64,000 nucleotides of DNA from Sophora flavescens (GCA_030762895.1 CM061070.1:37041652-37105651); one strand, 5' to 3'; positions 32,316 through 43,502 are shown, counted from the first letter of the stretch. Made by a program: numbers and translations. Notes: generated by a model from the letters alone, not told the origin.

Positions 32316-32848
32316 ATGCTCTTCGAGTCTCCTCCATTACCCGTGTTTCGAGCCAAGAGCTTTCTAATAATGAAAAGCATGAAGGCGGAAGCTACCCGAA
32401 CTTTGAGTACTGGGGATGAGCTTGAAAAAGTCGTGTCAAAGTGTGAAGAGCAAGCTCGGCTAATTGGGCAATTGAAAACTCGAAATGTCGAGCTTGAGAA
32501 GACCAACTCCTCTCCTCAATCTGAGCTCTCTAAAATGAAAGGATTGACTTTCAGAGGGCTGCCAAGGCTTTAAAGCTTTCCCTTGACAATCTTCAGCAGT
32601 TTCTTGCTACTAAGAAACAGGCTAATTGCAAGCTTCAGTTCGAGTTGAAGGAAGCTAAAGCCCAGATTATAAGGGAACGCGTTTCTGGGTTCTCGCTTGC
32701 TATAAAACAAATCCAGCGCTTTCTTCCTGATTATGATCTTTCAAGATCCGGTGTGGACCAGGATTTTAATAAAGATGGCATAATGGTTCCTTTGTACCAG
32801 CTCGATGATGAGGAAGAGGAGAATAATGAAGAGCAGGTTATGGGAGAG
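32316..32848 (+). pseudogene. antisense coiled-coil ORF remnant of H
   Basis: The reading runs opposite to the element. First part 32316-32570: heptad-rich sequence (EKVVSKCEEQARLIGQLKTR). A frameshift near 32550 then leads into a continued helix (about 32553-32700) and an end with FLPDYDLSRSG plus an acidic tail (DDEEEENNEEQ). Tat-lineage elements are known to carry an extra antisense ORF near their 3' end, often with a coiled coil and a short conserved C-terminal motif. Position, strand and the P-D-x-D-L-S ending fit that class. Function of those ORFs is unknown. Without a search the identity stays probable only. Confidence 0.5.
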
Positions 32849-32851
32849 TAG

Positions 32852-33220
32852 GAGAACAGAGGAAATGAAGTGGTATTGCTCGAGCCATCCTCGGTTGTTC
32901 TTTCTCAAGCTGAAGACACTATTGGTTCCAACCTTGATGGGGTCTTTGCTTATGGGAATGCCCATGAGTAACTCAGCAAATTTTTAAGATATTTTGTACT
33001 CTTGGCTATGTCCTATGTAATTTTGCTTTATGAATGATAAAGACTTCATACTTATGGTATTTAACCCAGCATTTGGATTTACTCGGTTAACTTTCCTAAG
33101 TTCTTACTCACCTTTTATGCTTGGCGTTTTAATTTGGCCTCGTGAGCTTTTTGAGCTCGACCCTATCATAGTTAACTATTTCATGTTTTTCTTGCTTACC
33201 TTTTTAGGTTCAGCCTTTCG
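32852..33220. other. spacer in H
   Basis: AT-rich, no supported frame; between the ORF remnant and the 69-bp repeats. Confidence 0.5.
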
Positions 33221-33935
33221 ATTTTAGCTTGGTTGGTCACTTCGATCCGGCATTTCGACTTTAGCTCGGTCGATTTTAGCTCGATCAACCTTTTTAGGTT
33301 CTTTGTTTACCTTTTTAGGCCTGACATTTTGACTCTAGCTCGGTCAATTTTAGCGCGATCAACCTCTTTAGGATTTTCACCTTTTTAAGTTCGGCATTTG
33401 GGTTTCAGCTCTATTAACCTCTTTAGGTATTAGTTTCACCCTTTTAGTCCCGTCATTTCGACTTTGAGCTCGGTCGATTTTCAGCTCAGTCAACCTTTTT
33501 AGGCCTTTGCCTTTTTAGGTTCTGCGTTTCGACCGCAGCAAGGTCGATTTTAGCTCGGTCACCTTTTTAGGACTTTTGCCTTTTTAGGTTCGGCGTTTCG
33601 ACAACAGCTCGGTCGATTTTAGCTCAGTCACCTTTTTAGGACTTTTGTCTTTTTAGGTTCGGCGTTTCGACAACAGCTCGGTCGATTTTAGCTCGGTCAC
33701 CTTTTTAGGACTTTTGCCTTTTTAGGTTCGGCGTTTCGACAACAGCTCGGTCGATTTTAGCTCGGTCACCTTTTTAGGACTTTTGCCTTTTTAGGTTCGG
33801 CGTTTGGACAACAGCTCGGTCGATTTTAGCCCGGTCACCTTTTTAGGACTTTTGCCTTTTTAGGTCCGGTATTTCGACTTTGAGCTCGGTCGATTTTCAG
33901 CTCAGTCAACCTTTTTAGGCTTTTTGTTTTTTGTG
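33220..33935. repeat. 69-bp tandem repeat in H
   Basis: ACCTTTTTAGGACTTTTG recurs at 33561, 33630, 33699, 33768 and 33837, an exact 69-bp period. Degenerate copies flank it on both sides. Confidence 0.88.
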
Positions 33936-34470
33936 AGTTAGTATGGTGTTTGAGTGCTCGAGCTGATGGAACTTTATTTTCCAAGGGAGATGTTCTCCCC
34001 ACACTGTTCCATTTAAATGGAGCTTGAGCTCGATATCAATGATTTTTATAGAGGGAGTCTAACTTGGCCTCTATGGTTTTAATTTGAGGAGCTTCGATTC
34101 GTCTTCCTCTTAGTCAAATTTTGAGAGGGAGTTTTGGCTCGACCTTTCGGGAGCCAAAGCTGAACTGTGAGTTTCCAGGAAGCTGAAGCTCGACCTTATG
34201 GAAAGGGAAGCACTGAGCTTCGACCTGTTATTTTCAAGGGAGCCGGAGCTCAACCACTTTGTAGTCGCAAATTTTGTGACTCTGGGAGTGGTATCATCCG
34301 AACATCACTTTGCTCAAATATATAAATAATATGATATGATGCTACATAACACAACATTAAAGGCGTGGAGCAAAACATATCAAATCATATTAGATTTAAA
34401 CTAGATTTAAAGAACAATATCACCTGAGCATTTCACGGCCTCTGATTTAGGCATTCCCTCAAACTACTAT
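33936..34470. other. spacer in H between repeat blocks
   Basis: GAGCTCGA-rich noncoding DNA, no frame. Confidence 0.5.
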
Positions 34471-34479
34471 GGTCGAGCT

Positions 34480-34690
34480 CTCCTAGACCGAGCTATGCTG
34501 GCCGACCTTTCTAAGACATCTTCTTCAGCTCTCCGAGACCGAGCTGTGGTGGCCGAGCTCTCTAAGATATCTTCTTCACTCTGAGGTCGAGCTGTGGTGG
34601 TCGAGCTATCTAAGACATCTTCTTCAGCTCTCCAAGGCCGAGCTGTGGTGACCGAGCTCTCTAAGACATCTTCTTCCCTCGGAGGCCGAG
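34480..34690. repeat. 51-bp tandem repeat in H
   Basis: CTAAGACATCTTCTTC recurs at 34511, 34562, 34610 and 34661; period 48-51 bp, four copies, with GAGCTGTGGTGGCCGAGCT between. Confidence 0.8.
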
Positions 34691-34699
34691 CTGTGGTGG

Positions 34700-34945
34700 A
34701 CGGAGCTCAACCGAGTAGTCGGGAGCCGGAGCTCAACCAAGTACGGAGCCGGAACTCCAACTAGTAGTCGGGAGCCGGAGCTCAACCGAGTAGTCGGGAG
34801 CCGGAGATCAACCGAGTAGTCGGGAGCTGGAGCTCAACCGAGTAGGGAGCCAGAGCTCAACCAAGTAGTAGGGAGCCAGATCTCAACCGAGTGGTCGGGA
34901 GCCGGAGCTCAACCGAGTGGTCGGGAGCCGGAGCTCAACCTAGTT
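34700..34945. repeat. 26-bp tandem repeat in H
   Basis: About nine units built on GTAGTCGGGAGCCGGAG and CTCAACCGA, some shortened. Confidence 0.82.
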
Positions 34946-35710
34946 GTTTGCTTGGAAGGAGTCGTTCCTCGACTTACAAGCGAGAGGGCCGTAGCTCGCC
35001 TCTCGATTTGAACCTCGGGAGGAATCGTTCTTCGACTCCCGAGTTGTTTGCTTGGAAGGAGTCGCTCCTCGACTTCCAAGCGAGAGGGCCGTAGCTCGCC
35101 TCTCGATTTGAACCTTGGGAGGAATCGCTCTTCGACCCCCAAGTTTTTTGCTTGGAAGGAGTCGCTCCTCGACTTCCAAGCGAGAAGGCCGTAGCTCGCC
35201 TCTCGATTCGAACCTCGGGAGGAATCACTCCTCGACTCCCGAGTTGTTTGATTGGAAGGAGTCGCTCCTCGACTTCCAAGCGAGAGGGCCGTAGCTCGCC
35301 TCTCGATTTGAACCTCGGGAGGAATCGCTCTTCGAATCCCGAGTTGTTTGCTTGGAAGGAGTCGCTCCTCGACTTCCAAGCGAGAGGGTCATAGCTCTCC
35401 TCTTGATTTGAACCTCGGGAGGAATCACTCTTCGACTCACGAGTTGTTTGCTTGGAAGGAGTCGCTCCTCGACTTCCAAGCGAGAGGGCTGTAGCTCGCC
35501 TCTCGATTTGAACCTTGGGAGGAATCGCTCTTCGACTCCCGAGTTGTTTGCTTGGAAGGAGTCGCTCCTCGACTTCCAAGCGAGAGGGTCATAGCTCGCC
35601 TCTCGATTTGAACCTCGGGAGGAATCGCTCTTTGACCCCCGAGTTGTTTACTTGGAAGGAATCGCTCCTCGACTTCCAAGCGAGAGGGGTCATGGCTCGC
35701 CTCTCGATTT
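34941..35710. repeat. 100-bp tandem repeat in H
   Basis: GTTGTTTGCTTGGAAGGAGTC-type starts recur at 34941, 35041, 35141, 35241, 35341, 35441, 35541 and 35641, an exact 100-bp period over about 7.7 copies. Because 100 is not a multiple of three, one open unit yields long open frames in all three minus frames; these are artefacts. Confidence 0.92.
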
Positions 35711-36639
35711 AATCTTGATTCTTTTACCTCGGACCTCGGTCAAACTGGAATTGAATCTTCAAGCTTGAGCTCGACTTTTCTTTATTTATCTGAGTCATAT
35801 TGTCGAGCAGTTGGGATGCATAAAAAACTCCCAAATCCATACTCTATCTCTTGATGATTCAGCTTTCCTCAAGTAACTTGTTAGTCACAAATATGATGAT
35901 TCAAGTGCCTAGATGAACAATGAACCATCTTTGGAGATTATCTTTTTCACCTTAGATTTTGGTTCTTCTCGTTCTCGACTAAGAATACAGAGGAAGGTGA
36001 AATTCCACAATGTCAAGATTGTTGAGGTGGGTGTGAAGATTTCAACGCTGTTACTCCTTTACACCATTGGTTAACATAGGAGGTTGGACCCCGGGTGTTT
36101 GTTATAGACTCGGTTGGTCGTTGAAGGGAAACCGTGGCTTCGTGTCGAACAGCGACTGCAAAGTTGGAAACGAAGACGGATCTGGTTACAGCGTCGAGCA
36201 CGAACATCGTCCGGCGACGTCTTCTTCCATTTTACTTCAAATTCGTGGAACCCGAACAGAAAAAGGTGTCGATCGTCGTTAGGACTGCCTACTTGGGTGT
36301 GGCGACGACGACTGAGGGCAAGAGGGTAGCTGCGACGGTCCTTTGAAGATCTGGTGTGGTTCATCATCGGTGCATATATGTGCTTCCGATGCTGAAAAGA
36401 TGCGTCCCGACGAAGCTTGAGATGGCGGATTTGTGGTACTCTTCACGATCGGAGCAGATCCGTCCCCTGGATGTCGAGATCGCATGTCTGGTCGGAATGG
36501 CGTCATTTAACTCCTTCAACTCAGGTTCTGACCCATGGACAGAAAATCCCAGACCGAGGAAAAAATCGTGAAAACGCGGAAAGAAAACAACACGACAGCT
36601 GGCCGTGGTTGTGTGGTGGTCGGGGCAATTTTTTACCTT
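35711..36639 (-). other. 5' untranslated interior of H
   Basis: Lies just inside the primer site on the minus strand. Several overlapping short frames occur on both strands (36013-36737), none with a recognisable domain. Confidence 0.45.
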
Positions 36640-36657
36640 GCCCCACGGTGGGAGCCA
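36640..36657 (-). other. primer binding site of H (tRNA-Lys)
   Basis: The minus strand reads TGGCTCCCACCGTGGGGC two bases after the LTR end. It matches the complement of a plant tRNA-Lys 3' end with one mismatch (T for G at position 5). Confidence 0.75.
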
Positions 36658-36659
36658 AA

Positions 36660-37304
36660 TGTTCCTGCCGAGATCCGACTTGCCAGAATCTCGCTGTAGA
36701 ACGTCAAACCAAGAGTGAACAATGGAGGTTGTTTTAAATTATGGCTTGACAGAATATTGTATTCCGGTCCTACGTATCCCAATGGGAATCAAAGCCAGAC
36801 GTAGTTCTAGGTTCAACCCTTGGCCATACGGTGATCTCAATCCCTTAATCTTGTATCTGATGAATACCAGCGAGCAATGACTCTTCAATAGTCTCTTGGT
36901 CGAGCTAGTTTCTCTAATACGCTTAAGGGAGAGTCACCGGGATTCCGTGAAAAGTGAGTCTCTCTCTTGAGTTCTCCTCTTTTTATAATAGGATCCCCAA
37001 TCTTTAAGAGATCTGGATTTATCTCCTTTTATCTCTTAAATCTTCTTTGAGATGTGATTTCCTTAATTTAAGGGATATTATCTCTTCTAACCGGATAATG
37101 TTTTTTGAGATAATATTATGATTATTTAAGGATAATATCAATATCTTATCCCTTAATTTAAGGGATATTATCTCTTCTAACCGGATAAGGTTATTTGAGA
37201 TAATATCAGGATTAATAAAGATAATATCGATATTTTATCATTCCCGCCTTAGTTGGATCGGGTATCCAAGCTCGGTGGCCGAGTTTTACTCCTCGACCAG
37301 CACA
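36660..37304 (-). repeat. right (5') LTR of H
   Basis: 645 bp, TGTTCCTGCCGAG to CGACCAGCACA. Intact counterpart of the split left LTR. TTGAG follows at 37305-37309. Confidence 0.88.
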
Positions 37305-37309
37305 TTGAG

Positions 37310-37476
37310 TTTTAAGCTTTAGTTGATGCCAAGGGGAACGACAATTGCTTATCTAACCAAAAAATATTGAAATATATGTAGATATTTGAAATTAAAAAAC
37401 TAACAATAAGAATTTTTAAAAAACAAACTAAATTGATTAATTTTGGCTCTATCATGTAATCTCCTTCACTGTTGTT
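37310..37476. other. background right of H
   Basis: AT-rich, no gene. Continues 18161 once H is removed. Confidence 0.5.
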
Positions 37477-37479
37477 TTA

Positions 37480-37947
37480 GAGTGTGTTTGATAAAGCTGG
37501 AAAAAAAAGATTATGCTGATAAATGATTTTTGTATAATCGATTATTGTGATAATCAATTATAATCAGAATCTGTTTTTGTTTGTATCTGTTTGCCGAAAA
37601 GCGATTTTAAGATAATCAATTTCGTTTGGGTGGTGCAAAAAAATCACTTTTATATAATAAATTACGAAAAATGGTATGAATTTATTTGTATAATTTAATA
37701 ATATTTGTTTAGAAGTTAGTTTTGTAGGGGTAAACAGGGAAGAGAGTTTTGAGAATGAAAAATAATCAAATCACAACAATCTTAAGTTAAAAAAAAACTA
37801 GATGGCATAAAACATCTTATTTTTCCTAAAAAAAAAACTTTTTTATAAATTTAAGCAACCTGCAAAACATGATGGATTATCTATTAAATAGCTTTTAAAC
37901 TAAAAAATTGCTGAAATAGGGAAAAACAATGTTTTTCAAACACACTC
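37480..37947. mobile_element. Tourist-like MITE, 468 bp
   Basis: Inverted ends GAGTGTGTTTG / CAAACACACTC with TTA duplications at 37477-37479 and 37948-37950, the pattern of PIF/Harbinger-derived MITEs. Internally AT-rich with no coding frame. Confidence 0.72.
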
Positions 37948-37950
37948 TTA

Positions 37951-38193
37951 GAAGAAAACTAGTGTAATTAATCATGCTTGAGATTATAAAGGATATACAA
38001 TGAAATGAAGGATAAATTCAATAAAATTATTTATCTAAATTGAAGAACTAGGATAAGAATAACCAGACTTATCAACAATTAATCGATCAAATAATATAGG
38101 AGAAGAAAAATGAGATTTATTGTAGTGTTAATATAAAAAATATTTCATTTGCCAAATTATTTGATGATTTTAATCTTATAAATAATCAACTTA

Positions 38194-38198
<5 letters not shown>
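37951..38198. other. AT-rich spacer
   Basis: No gene or repeat recognised. Confidence 0.5.

Positions 38199-38274
<76 letters not shown>
38199..38274. repeat. (TA)n microsatellite, about 38 units
   Basis: Uninterrupted alternating TA of about 76 bp, directly abutting a TIR element. Confidence 0.95.
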
Positions 38275-38278
<4 letters not shown>

Positions 38279-39079
38279 GGCCTATCAAGTGAGAATATTA
38301 CTTTTATGTGAGAGATGCACCCTTGGATCTAATTTAATTGCCAATATTAGAACACCCAATTAAATAGGTCACGTGATGTGTCATTTTTCCTTCCCCTCTG
38401 GTTCCCCTTCGCTTCACCTTACCTCTCGGTTCATCTGCTGCTTCAACGCAAACACCCACCTCGAAAAAGCCTCCAACGTCTTCAATTTAGGCATCGTTTA
38501 CATCCATATTGGCCTGTCCTATGATCGAAACCGTGGCTTTATAATTGGAACTATGTTATTTTATTGAACCCAAAAAATCCCAAACAGAGGTTTTTAAATT
38601 AAATTTTACTTCAGTATTTTGTTTGTATTTTCTAAAACCAAGCCTGGATGGGGATGCTTGCTTTATGCTTCGGTACCTTTTGTTTGTTTATGGATGCAAA
38701 ATATATATAGTTATTGAGTTAATGCTATAAAATAGTAGTCCCGTTGAGCCACACTTCTTTAGATTACTAATTGGTTTCAATGACAGAATGATATATAATA
38801 TGCAACCTCTAACATTCATATTGGGGACACTATGTCTGCGGATTTGTCGGTGGAGAAACGAGAGAGAAGAGATGAGGAAGAAGGAACAGATTTGGGGAAA
38901 CTAGAGGGACACACAGGAGGAAGAAAGATGGCTTCAGTGGAGATGGAAAGGAGACGATTCTCCCGTGTTTTTTTTTTTGAGCCACGTGACTTATTTAATT
39001 AGGTGTTCTAATCTTAGTCATTAAATTATATCCAATGGCTACTAAATGATGCTCTCATCTCTCACGTAAAAATGGCTTT
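38275..39079. mobile_element. TIR element of about 805 bp with arms of about 100 bp
   Basis: The left arm (GTGAGAGATG...GGTCACGTGA) and right arm (GCCACGTGAC...CATCTCTCACGTAAAAATG) are imperfect reverse complements. TA-rich flanks suggest TA target sites. The interior has a short frame (38373-38567) without recognisable domain and a GA-rich stretch near 38850-38950. Confidence 0.62.
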
Positions 39080-39093
39080 ATATATATATGAAA

Positions 39094-39324
39094 CATATCA
39101 AGGGAGATGATCTTATTTATACGAGAGTGAGACGATTATATCATAGCCATTGGATCAAATTTTTAATGGTCAAGATTAAACCACAAAGTCATGTGACTTT
39201 TTTAAGTGGTCATACGATATTTTAAAATTATAAAATAACTTTTAATCCTAACCATCCATGTATGATTGTATGGCCCAAATTTATCCCTCACTCTCATGTA
39301 AGAAAAGCCCTCTCACTAGATATG
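39094..39324. mobile_element. related MITE, about 231 bp
   Basis: CATATCAAGGGAGATG... and ...CCTCTCACTAGATATG are inverted. Internal words (GAGAGTGAG, CCATTGGATC, GTCATGTGAC) resemble the 38275-39079 element, so it may be a shorter relative. TA repeats lie on both sides. Confidence 0.55.
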
Positions 39325-39581
39325 CCTCATATATATATATATATATATGAAAAGGAAGGAAAAGTATAGCAAGAAAAAACTGGAAACCCCTAATAGGAGC
39401 CCTAAATTAACACCACACCCGTGACATCAGTGCGAGGGAGAAGATCCATTTCCAGAGGAGGAGATCCAAGAAACTGAATAGGTAAGCCTTTTCATGCTCT
39501 GATTTCCGAATTTAGCATGAAAATCTGCATATTGAATACCCTTTCTCGACGTGTGTTTCAAGACCAATGTCCACTCTCGCC
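39325..39581. other. spacer between MITE and CACTA relic
   Basis: TA repeat, then unassigned sequence with no coding frame. Confidence 0.5.
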
Positions 39582-40345
39582 ATACAAGGTTATCTAATAA
39601 CCATTAGGGGTCTTAAGGTCTTTTAACCACCGACAAATTGACTTCGCTTCATCGGCGATTAGAGTGTAACAAGCTTTTGGTTTGACCATTTTTCCATTAG
39701 ACTGCGGCTGCGGCTTCAGCTCCAAATCCTTTCGTCTACAGTACATAGCTATGTCCATCCTTGCCTTCTCATTGTCCTTCGTCTTTCCAGACACATTCAT
39801 AACCGTGTTTAAAATGTTGTCAAAGAAATTCTTCTCAATATGCATCACATCAAGATTATGTCTTAACATATTATCCTTCCAATACGGTAGTTCCCAAAAA
39901 ATACTTTGTTTTATCCAATTATGCCATTCTCCATACCCTGGTAATTTTGACACACCTGCTTCAATGACTTTAGGAAGATCTCTAACCCGACCCCATATTT
40001 GTTCAAGAGTCAACAAAGGGGGTGGACCTTCCTCTTCTGTCTGATTCTTTTTGAATGCTCAGACGTTTCTTCGGAAGGGATGGTCGGGATCTAAGAACCG
40101 ACGATGAGAATCAAACCAGGAACTTTTGCCACCATATCTAAGGGTAAAAGTCTTTCCATGTTCCATGCAATACGGGCATGCCAATTTACCATGGGTCCCC
40201 CAACCAGAAAGCATGCCATATGCAGGAAAATCATTGATAGTCCACATCAGTGATCCTCTCATCATAAAGTTTTACTTCTTTGAAACGTCATAAGTCAACA
40301 CACCATCCCACAACTTCTTCATATCATCGATCAGAGACTGCAAAA
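39582..40345 (-). pseudogene. CACTA (En/Spm) TNP2-type transposase fragment
   Basis: One frame reads through three TNP2 hallmarks in order: a KKLWDGVLTYDVSKK segment (about 40270-40335), then MWTINDFPAYGMLSGWGTHG with a CPYCMEHGK motif (40059-40265), then LDVMHIEKNFFDN (about 39800-39850). In-frame stops follow DVSKK and FRRNV. The N-terminal part is missing at the junction with the LINE relic near 40345, and the C-terminal part ends near 39594. TNP2 proteins bind CACTA ends and cut them; this piece cannot. No CACTA terminal repeats are seen. Confidence 0.85.
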
Positions 40346-41045
40346 CAGAATCCTCGTGTATGTATGGAAAGGAGGAGGAGCCTTCGAGACCAGGGCCAGA
40401 GCATCCAAGGATTTTGAAAGGCACACCCAAGAACGGACCCCTTCATCCCAAGTGAGTCGCAACCCATTAAAGATCACTTGTAGCTCGACATAGAGGTTAT
40501 TCAAACAGCACAGGTACACAAACTCCCTTTATCAAATTGCCTTCACTATTCCTAACATAGATCCAAAACCAGCTCTCCTTGGAATGCTAAGGGAGTTTCA
40601 TCTATGTTGATTATGAAATTGAACCCTAAGGGATGGTTCTATTTGAAGCCCCTGATTGGAGCCCTAATTTGGGAGCTAACATCTAATAGCACGTTTATCA
40701 GAATAATTAGTTTATCTGCTGATAAATTTAGCCTCCAAGTCCATTCTGGTTGACTCGAAATGCAGTGAACATATTGGTCCCTCCATACCCACCATAGAGT
40801 ATTGATAAGCCTCTGGCTCATCTAGTTTTATGACTAGTATGACCGTGGTTTTGTGCCAATTATATCTCGTTTTCACCCAAATTAGGCTTGATTGTCCTCA
40901 AGCAAGGTTTTGAGTCCCTTAAGTAGTTTTAGGGTTATTTAGCCAGTTTTTGAGTCAAATAAAGCACTTATGGCTATTTCATGTTCTCAGGTTGACTTAG
41001 AGTCCAAGGAATGAAGGAAACAATGGAAATTGCAATCTGGAAACA

Positions 41046-41492
41046 CTCGCCACACGAGCAGATACTCGCCCCGCGAGAGTGAGGACCAGCCTGTGCCAGA
41101 AAAGTCATGTTCTCTGCCTCGCCCCGCGAGATATAGCTCGCCTCGCGAGCCTGGAAGTCAGCAAGCATCACGGTCATCCCGTGATACCCATCACGGGCGT
41201 GAAGAGAAACCCCTGGAAGACAGAGACCATCACGGCCTAGCCGTGATGAAGGTCACGGCCTAGCCGTGATGAAGGTCACGGCCGTGACAGATAAACACCC
41301 AAAGTCAGAAGTAATCACGGCCTGGACGTGATAGGCATCACGGCTGCAACAACCCAGATTTTGAAGACTCGCCTCGCGAGAAACCAGCTCGCCTCGCGAT
41401 AATACAAATTTGAACTGGCGCTATTTTAATATTCGCCTCGCGAGAGTCCACTCGCCTCGCGAGAATGCGCAGTTTCTGAATGTTATAAATAG
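41046..41492 (+). promoter_or_regulatory. CpG dyad array and TATA box, 5' LTR of E
   Basis: CTCGCCYCGCGAG dyads at both ends of the array flank a central group of ATCACGG-CCTAG-CCGTGAT dyads. TATAAATA follows. One 22-bp 'gatgaaggtcacggcctagc' unit is repeated here but single in the 3' LTR. Confidence 0.62.
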
Positions 41493-41678
41493 CTGTTTAG
41501 GGCAGAACAGAAGGATCTTTTGCTAATCCTTGTTTTCGAATTTCTCTGGTTGTTTTGCGTTTTTGATGGAGAACTAATCTCCCTAGGTTGATCTACTGTA
41601 ATCGGCTTCCGCCAACACTTGAGGTCTTGTAATTCCTGATTTAATTCTCTTCTCTCTTTCAATGCTATTCGTTATTCT

Positions 41679-41829
41679 CTGTTTGCTTAATTCAGTTTGT
41701 ATCGAATTAGTGTTGATTTATTTTCGATGATTTTATATTCCTAAACTTAATCGCGTTTGCTTAATTCGCGTGCGTTCAATTCGTGTTTGCTTAATTCACG
41801 AAGGGCTTCATCCGTTTGCTTAATTTGGA
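41679..41829 (+). other. four-hairpin leader cassette of E
   Basis: The loop TTTGCTTAATT occurs in all four. Stems: CTG/CAG (41679-41695), CGCG/CGCG (41752-41770), TTCGTG/CACGAA (41780-41802), TCCG/TGGA with one wobble (41811-41829). Spacing is 74-30-29 nt. Confidence 0.65.
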
Positions 41830-42184
41830 ATTAGGAATATATGTCCCGTAGCGTCGGTTTCGCTTGTTAATCGATGCTACAATCGAAAAGGGATTAGAAT
41901 CCGCTTAGGGCATGGAATTACATGAACCGATGATAGTGGGAAACGAAACAGAAGATTGATCGTCTTAGTCTTATTTGATAATCACGTAATTTGCTCTGTT
42001 TTTATGCTCTGTTTTCATTCTGTTTTCCAATCAATTTCAAACCAAACACCCCCCCAAGAAAACTGATTTTCTGCGATAATAGCACTACAAGAGTCCTTGT
42101 GATACGATACCCGAGTTGTCGCATTCTAAACTACATTTTTATTAACCGCTCATCTTTTGACGCGTGCGCGACAACGCGTCAAAT

Positions 42185-42202
42185 TGGCGCCGTTGCCGGG
42201 GA
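42185..42202 (+). other. primer binding site of E (tRNA-Asp)
   Basis: TGGCGCCGTTGCCGGGGA, three bases after the 5' LTR. Confidence 0.9.
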
Positions 42203-42312
42203 CTCTTGTTGTTATTAACAGAAAATAAAAAAATAAAATAAAAAAATAATAAAATAATTCATTGCTGAATTAGTTATGGCTGCTTTGTCTGGTTATGAAT
42301 CTTAGTACTGCC

Positions 42313-43502
42313 ATGGATAATTACATGCAAGGTTATATGCCTTATGTTGATTATGAGCCACCACCATGCATATATTATCCTAACTTTGCTGAAGGCTATG
42401 AGTCTAGTAGTGGTTTTGGCATGATTGGAGTAAATGAAGTCCAACCCAGCCTGGATGAGTTAGCTTCTCTGATGCAACAACATATGACAGAATTTCAAGC
42501 AAATCTTCAACGAATGACAGAACAAAGTCTTGAAAGCCATCGGAGAGGAGAAGCTGAGTCTCAGAAGTTGTCCATTCTAATTGATCAAATTGTCGCCAAC
42601 TCTGCTGCACTGCTAACTCCACACCCCCTTGAAGAACATACAGATTCACAAGTTATTCTTGACAATACCTCTGAGGATGATTTTGATAATACTTGTTGAT
42701 GAATCGTGTGTTGAATCCCGATTCTAATGCATGTGCTGATTGTACTGACACTGCTTTGTGTATAGAATGTTATGCAGGTTTATTCTTTTCAGGAAACGTA
42801 GAAAATGAGGATCAGGAGGATCAGGAGGACATCTGCTTCACCATGCTTGAGGATGATGAAGAACCTTTGGAAGTAGATGATTCAATTAAATCAAATGCAT
42901 GTGTTGAGAGTGATGGGGTGGATGAATTGAGTGCTGAATTTCCAGACATTCAGACCTTTACTGATTCAGTTTATTGTGATATATGTATTGACTCTACTAA
43001 CACTAACCTTTGTGTGGTGTGTGCTGAAATTTCTGCATGTATAGCAGGTGATAAATTTGTTAGTGCAGTGAATGAAGAAAATGCAGAAGTTGAAGCAGCA
43101 CCGGAGACACCAGTGTCCTATTTGCCACCTCCCCCTGAGAAGCCACCAGTGATGGAGTTTGAGCCTTTGGATTTTGCACCATGGCCAGTTCAAGGGGTTG
43201 AACCCCAATTTTATTGGGGAGACTTTGTTGAGAAGAAGGTCATCTGTGACCCAAGAGGGAGTGAGAAGTCCGCCGCACTGGGCAGAGTTACCATAATTAT
43301 CAAGCGCTCACTCCCATATCAAGGCTGCAAATTAGGGAAGCATGGAACAAGCTTCAGTCCTTTGGCTACCACGTGGGACTTATGCTACAGACAGTGGGAT
43401 CCTGGTGGAACCGCCTCAATGAGTTTTCTTAACCCTTTCTCCTTGTTAATTTTCTTTTCCTTGCTTTATTTCTGTTTTGTTTTCAATAAAGCTCCTGAAT
43501 AA
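42313..43502 (+). pseudogene. frameshifted ORF of E with two cysteine clusters
   Basis: The first frame (MDNYMQGYMPYV, ATG at 42313) runs to a stop at 42699. The homologous reading continues in another frame from about 42690 to 43502. Parts match the F ORF: Tyr/Pro-rich head, coiled coil, then cluster 1 CADCTDTALCIEC (about 42730-42770). An acidic stretch (EDQEDICFTMLEDDEE) follows, then cluster 2 CDICIDSTNTNLCVVC (about 42978-43025) with three extra residues between the pairs, a Pro-rich linker and WDPGGTA. Beyond WDPGGTA the frame runs on into 3' noncoding sequence. Compared with F, short indels around 42680-42720 break the frame. Function unknown; see F. Confidence 0.72.

Larger units (their letters stand above)
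18162..37304 (-). mobile_element. element H: large coding-poor Ty3/gypsy-type retrotransposon (LARD/Tat-like)
   Basis: Two 645-bp LTRs (left 18162-30510 minus its two insertions; right 36660-37304) are flanked by TTGAG (18157-18161 and 37305-37309). A tRNA-Lys primer site next to the right LTR shows minus orientation. Without B and F the element is about 7.4 kb. The 6.1 kb interior has no gag, protease, RT or integrase. It consists of GAGCTCGG-rich noncoding DNA, four blocks of tandem repeats and the remnant of a coiled-coil ORF on the strand opposite to the element. That layout fits large retrotransposon derivatives related to the Tat lineage; the lineage call is inferred. Confidence 0.75.
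40803..42181 (+). repeat. 5' LTR of E
   Basis: Dyad array 41046-41465; TATAAATA about 41485; leader cassette 41679-41829; C7 tract about 42050; ends ACAACGCGTCA. Confidence 0.9.

Noticed and set aside
34909..35679. Several overlapping minus-strand frames with repeated EVEERLLPSKQ-type text
   Set aside because: They are three frames of the same 100-bp tandem repeat; all three are open because the unit lacks stops.
36013..36737. Cluster of short frames on both strands
   Set aside because: GC-rich leader of H; the frames overlap each other on opposite strands and show no domain.
39361..39490. Possible 5' exon with splice donor (AATAGGTAAGCC)
   Set aside because: No downstream exon or conserved protein can be joined to it; left as unassigned spacer.
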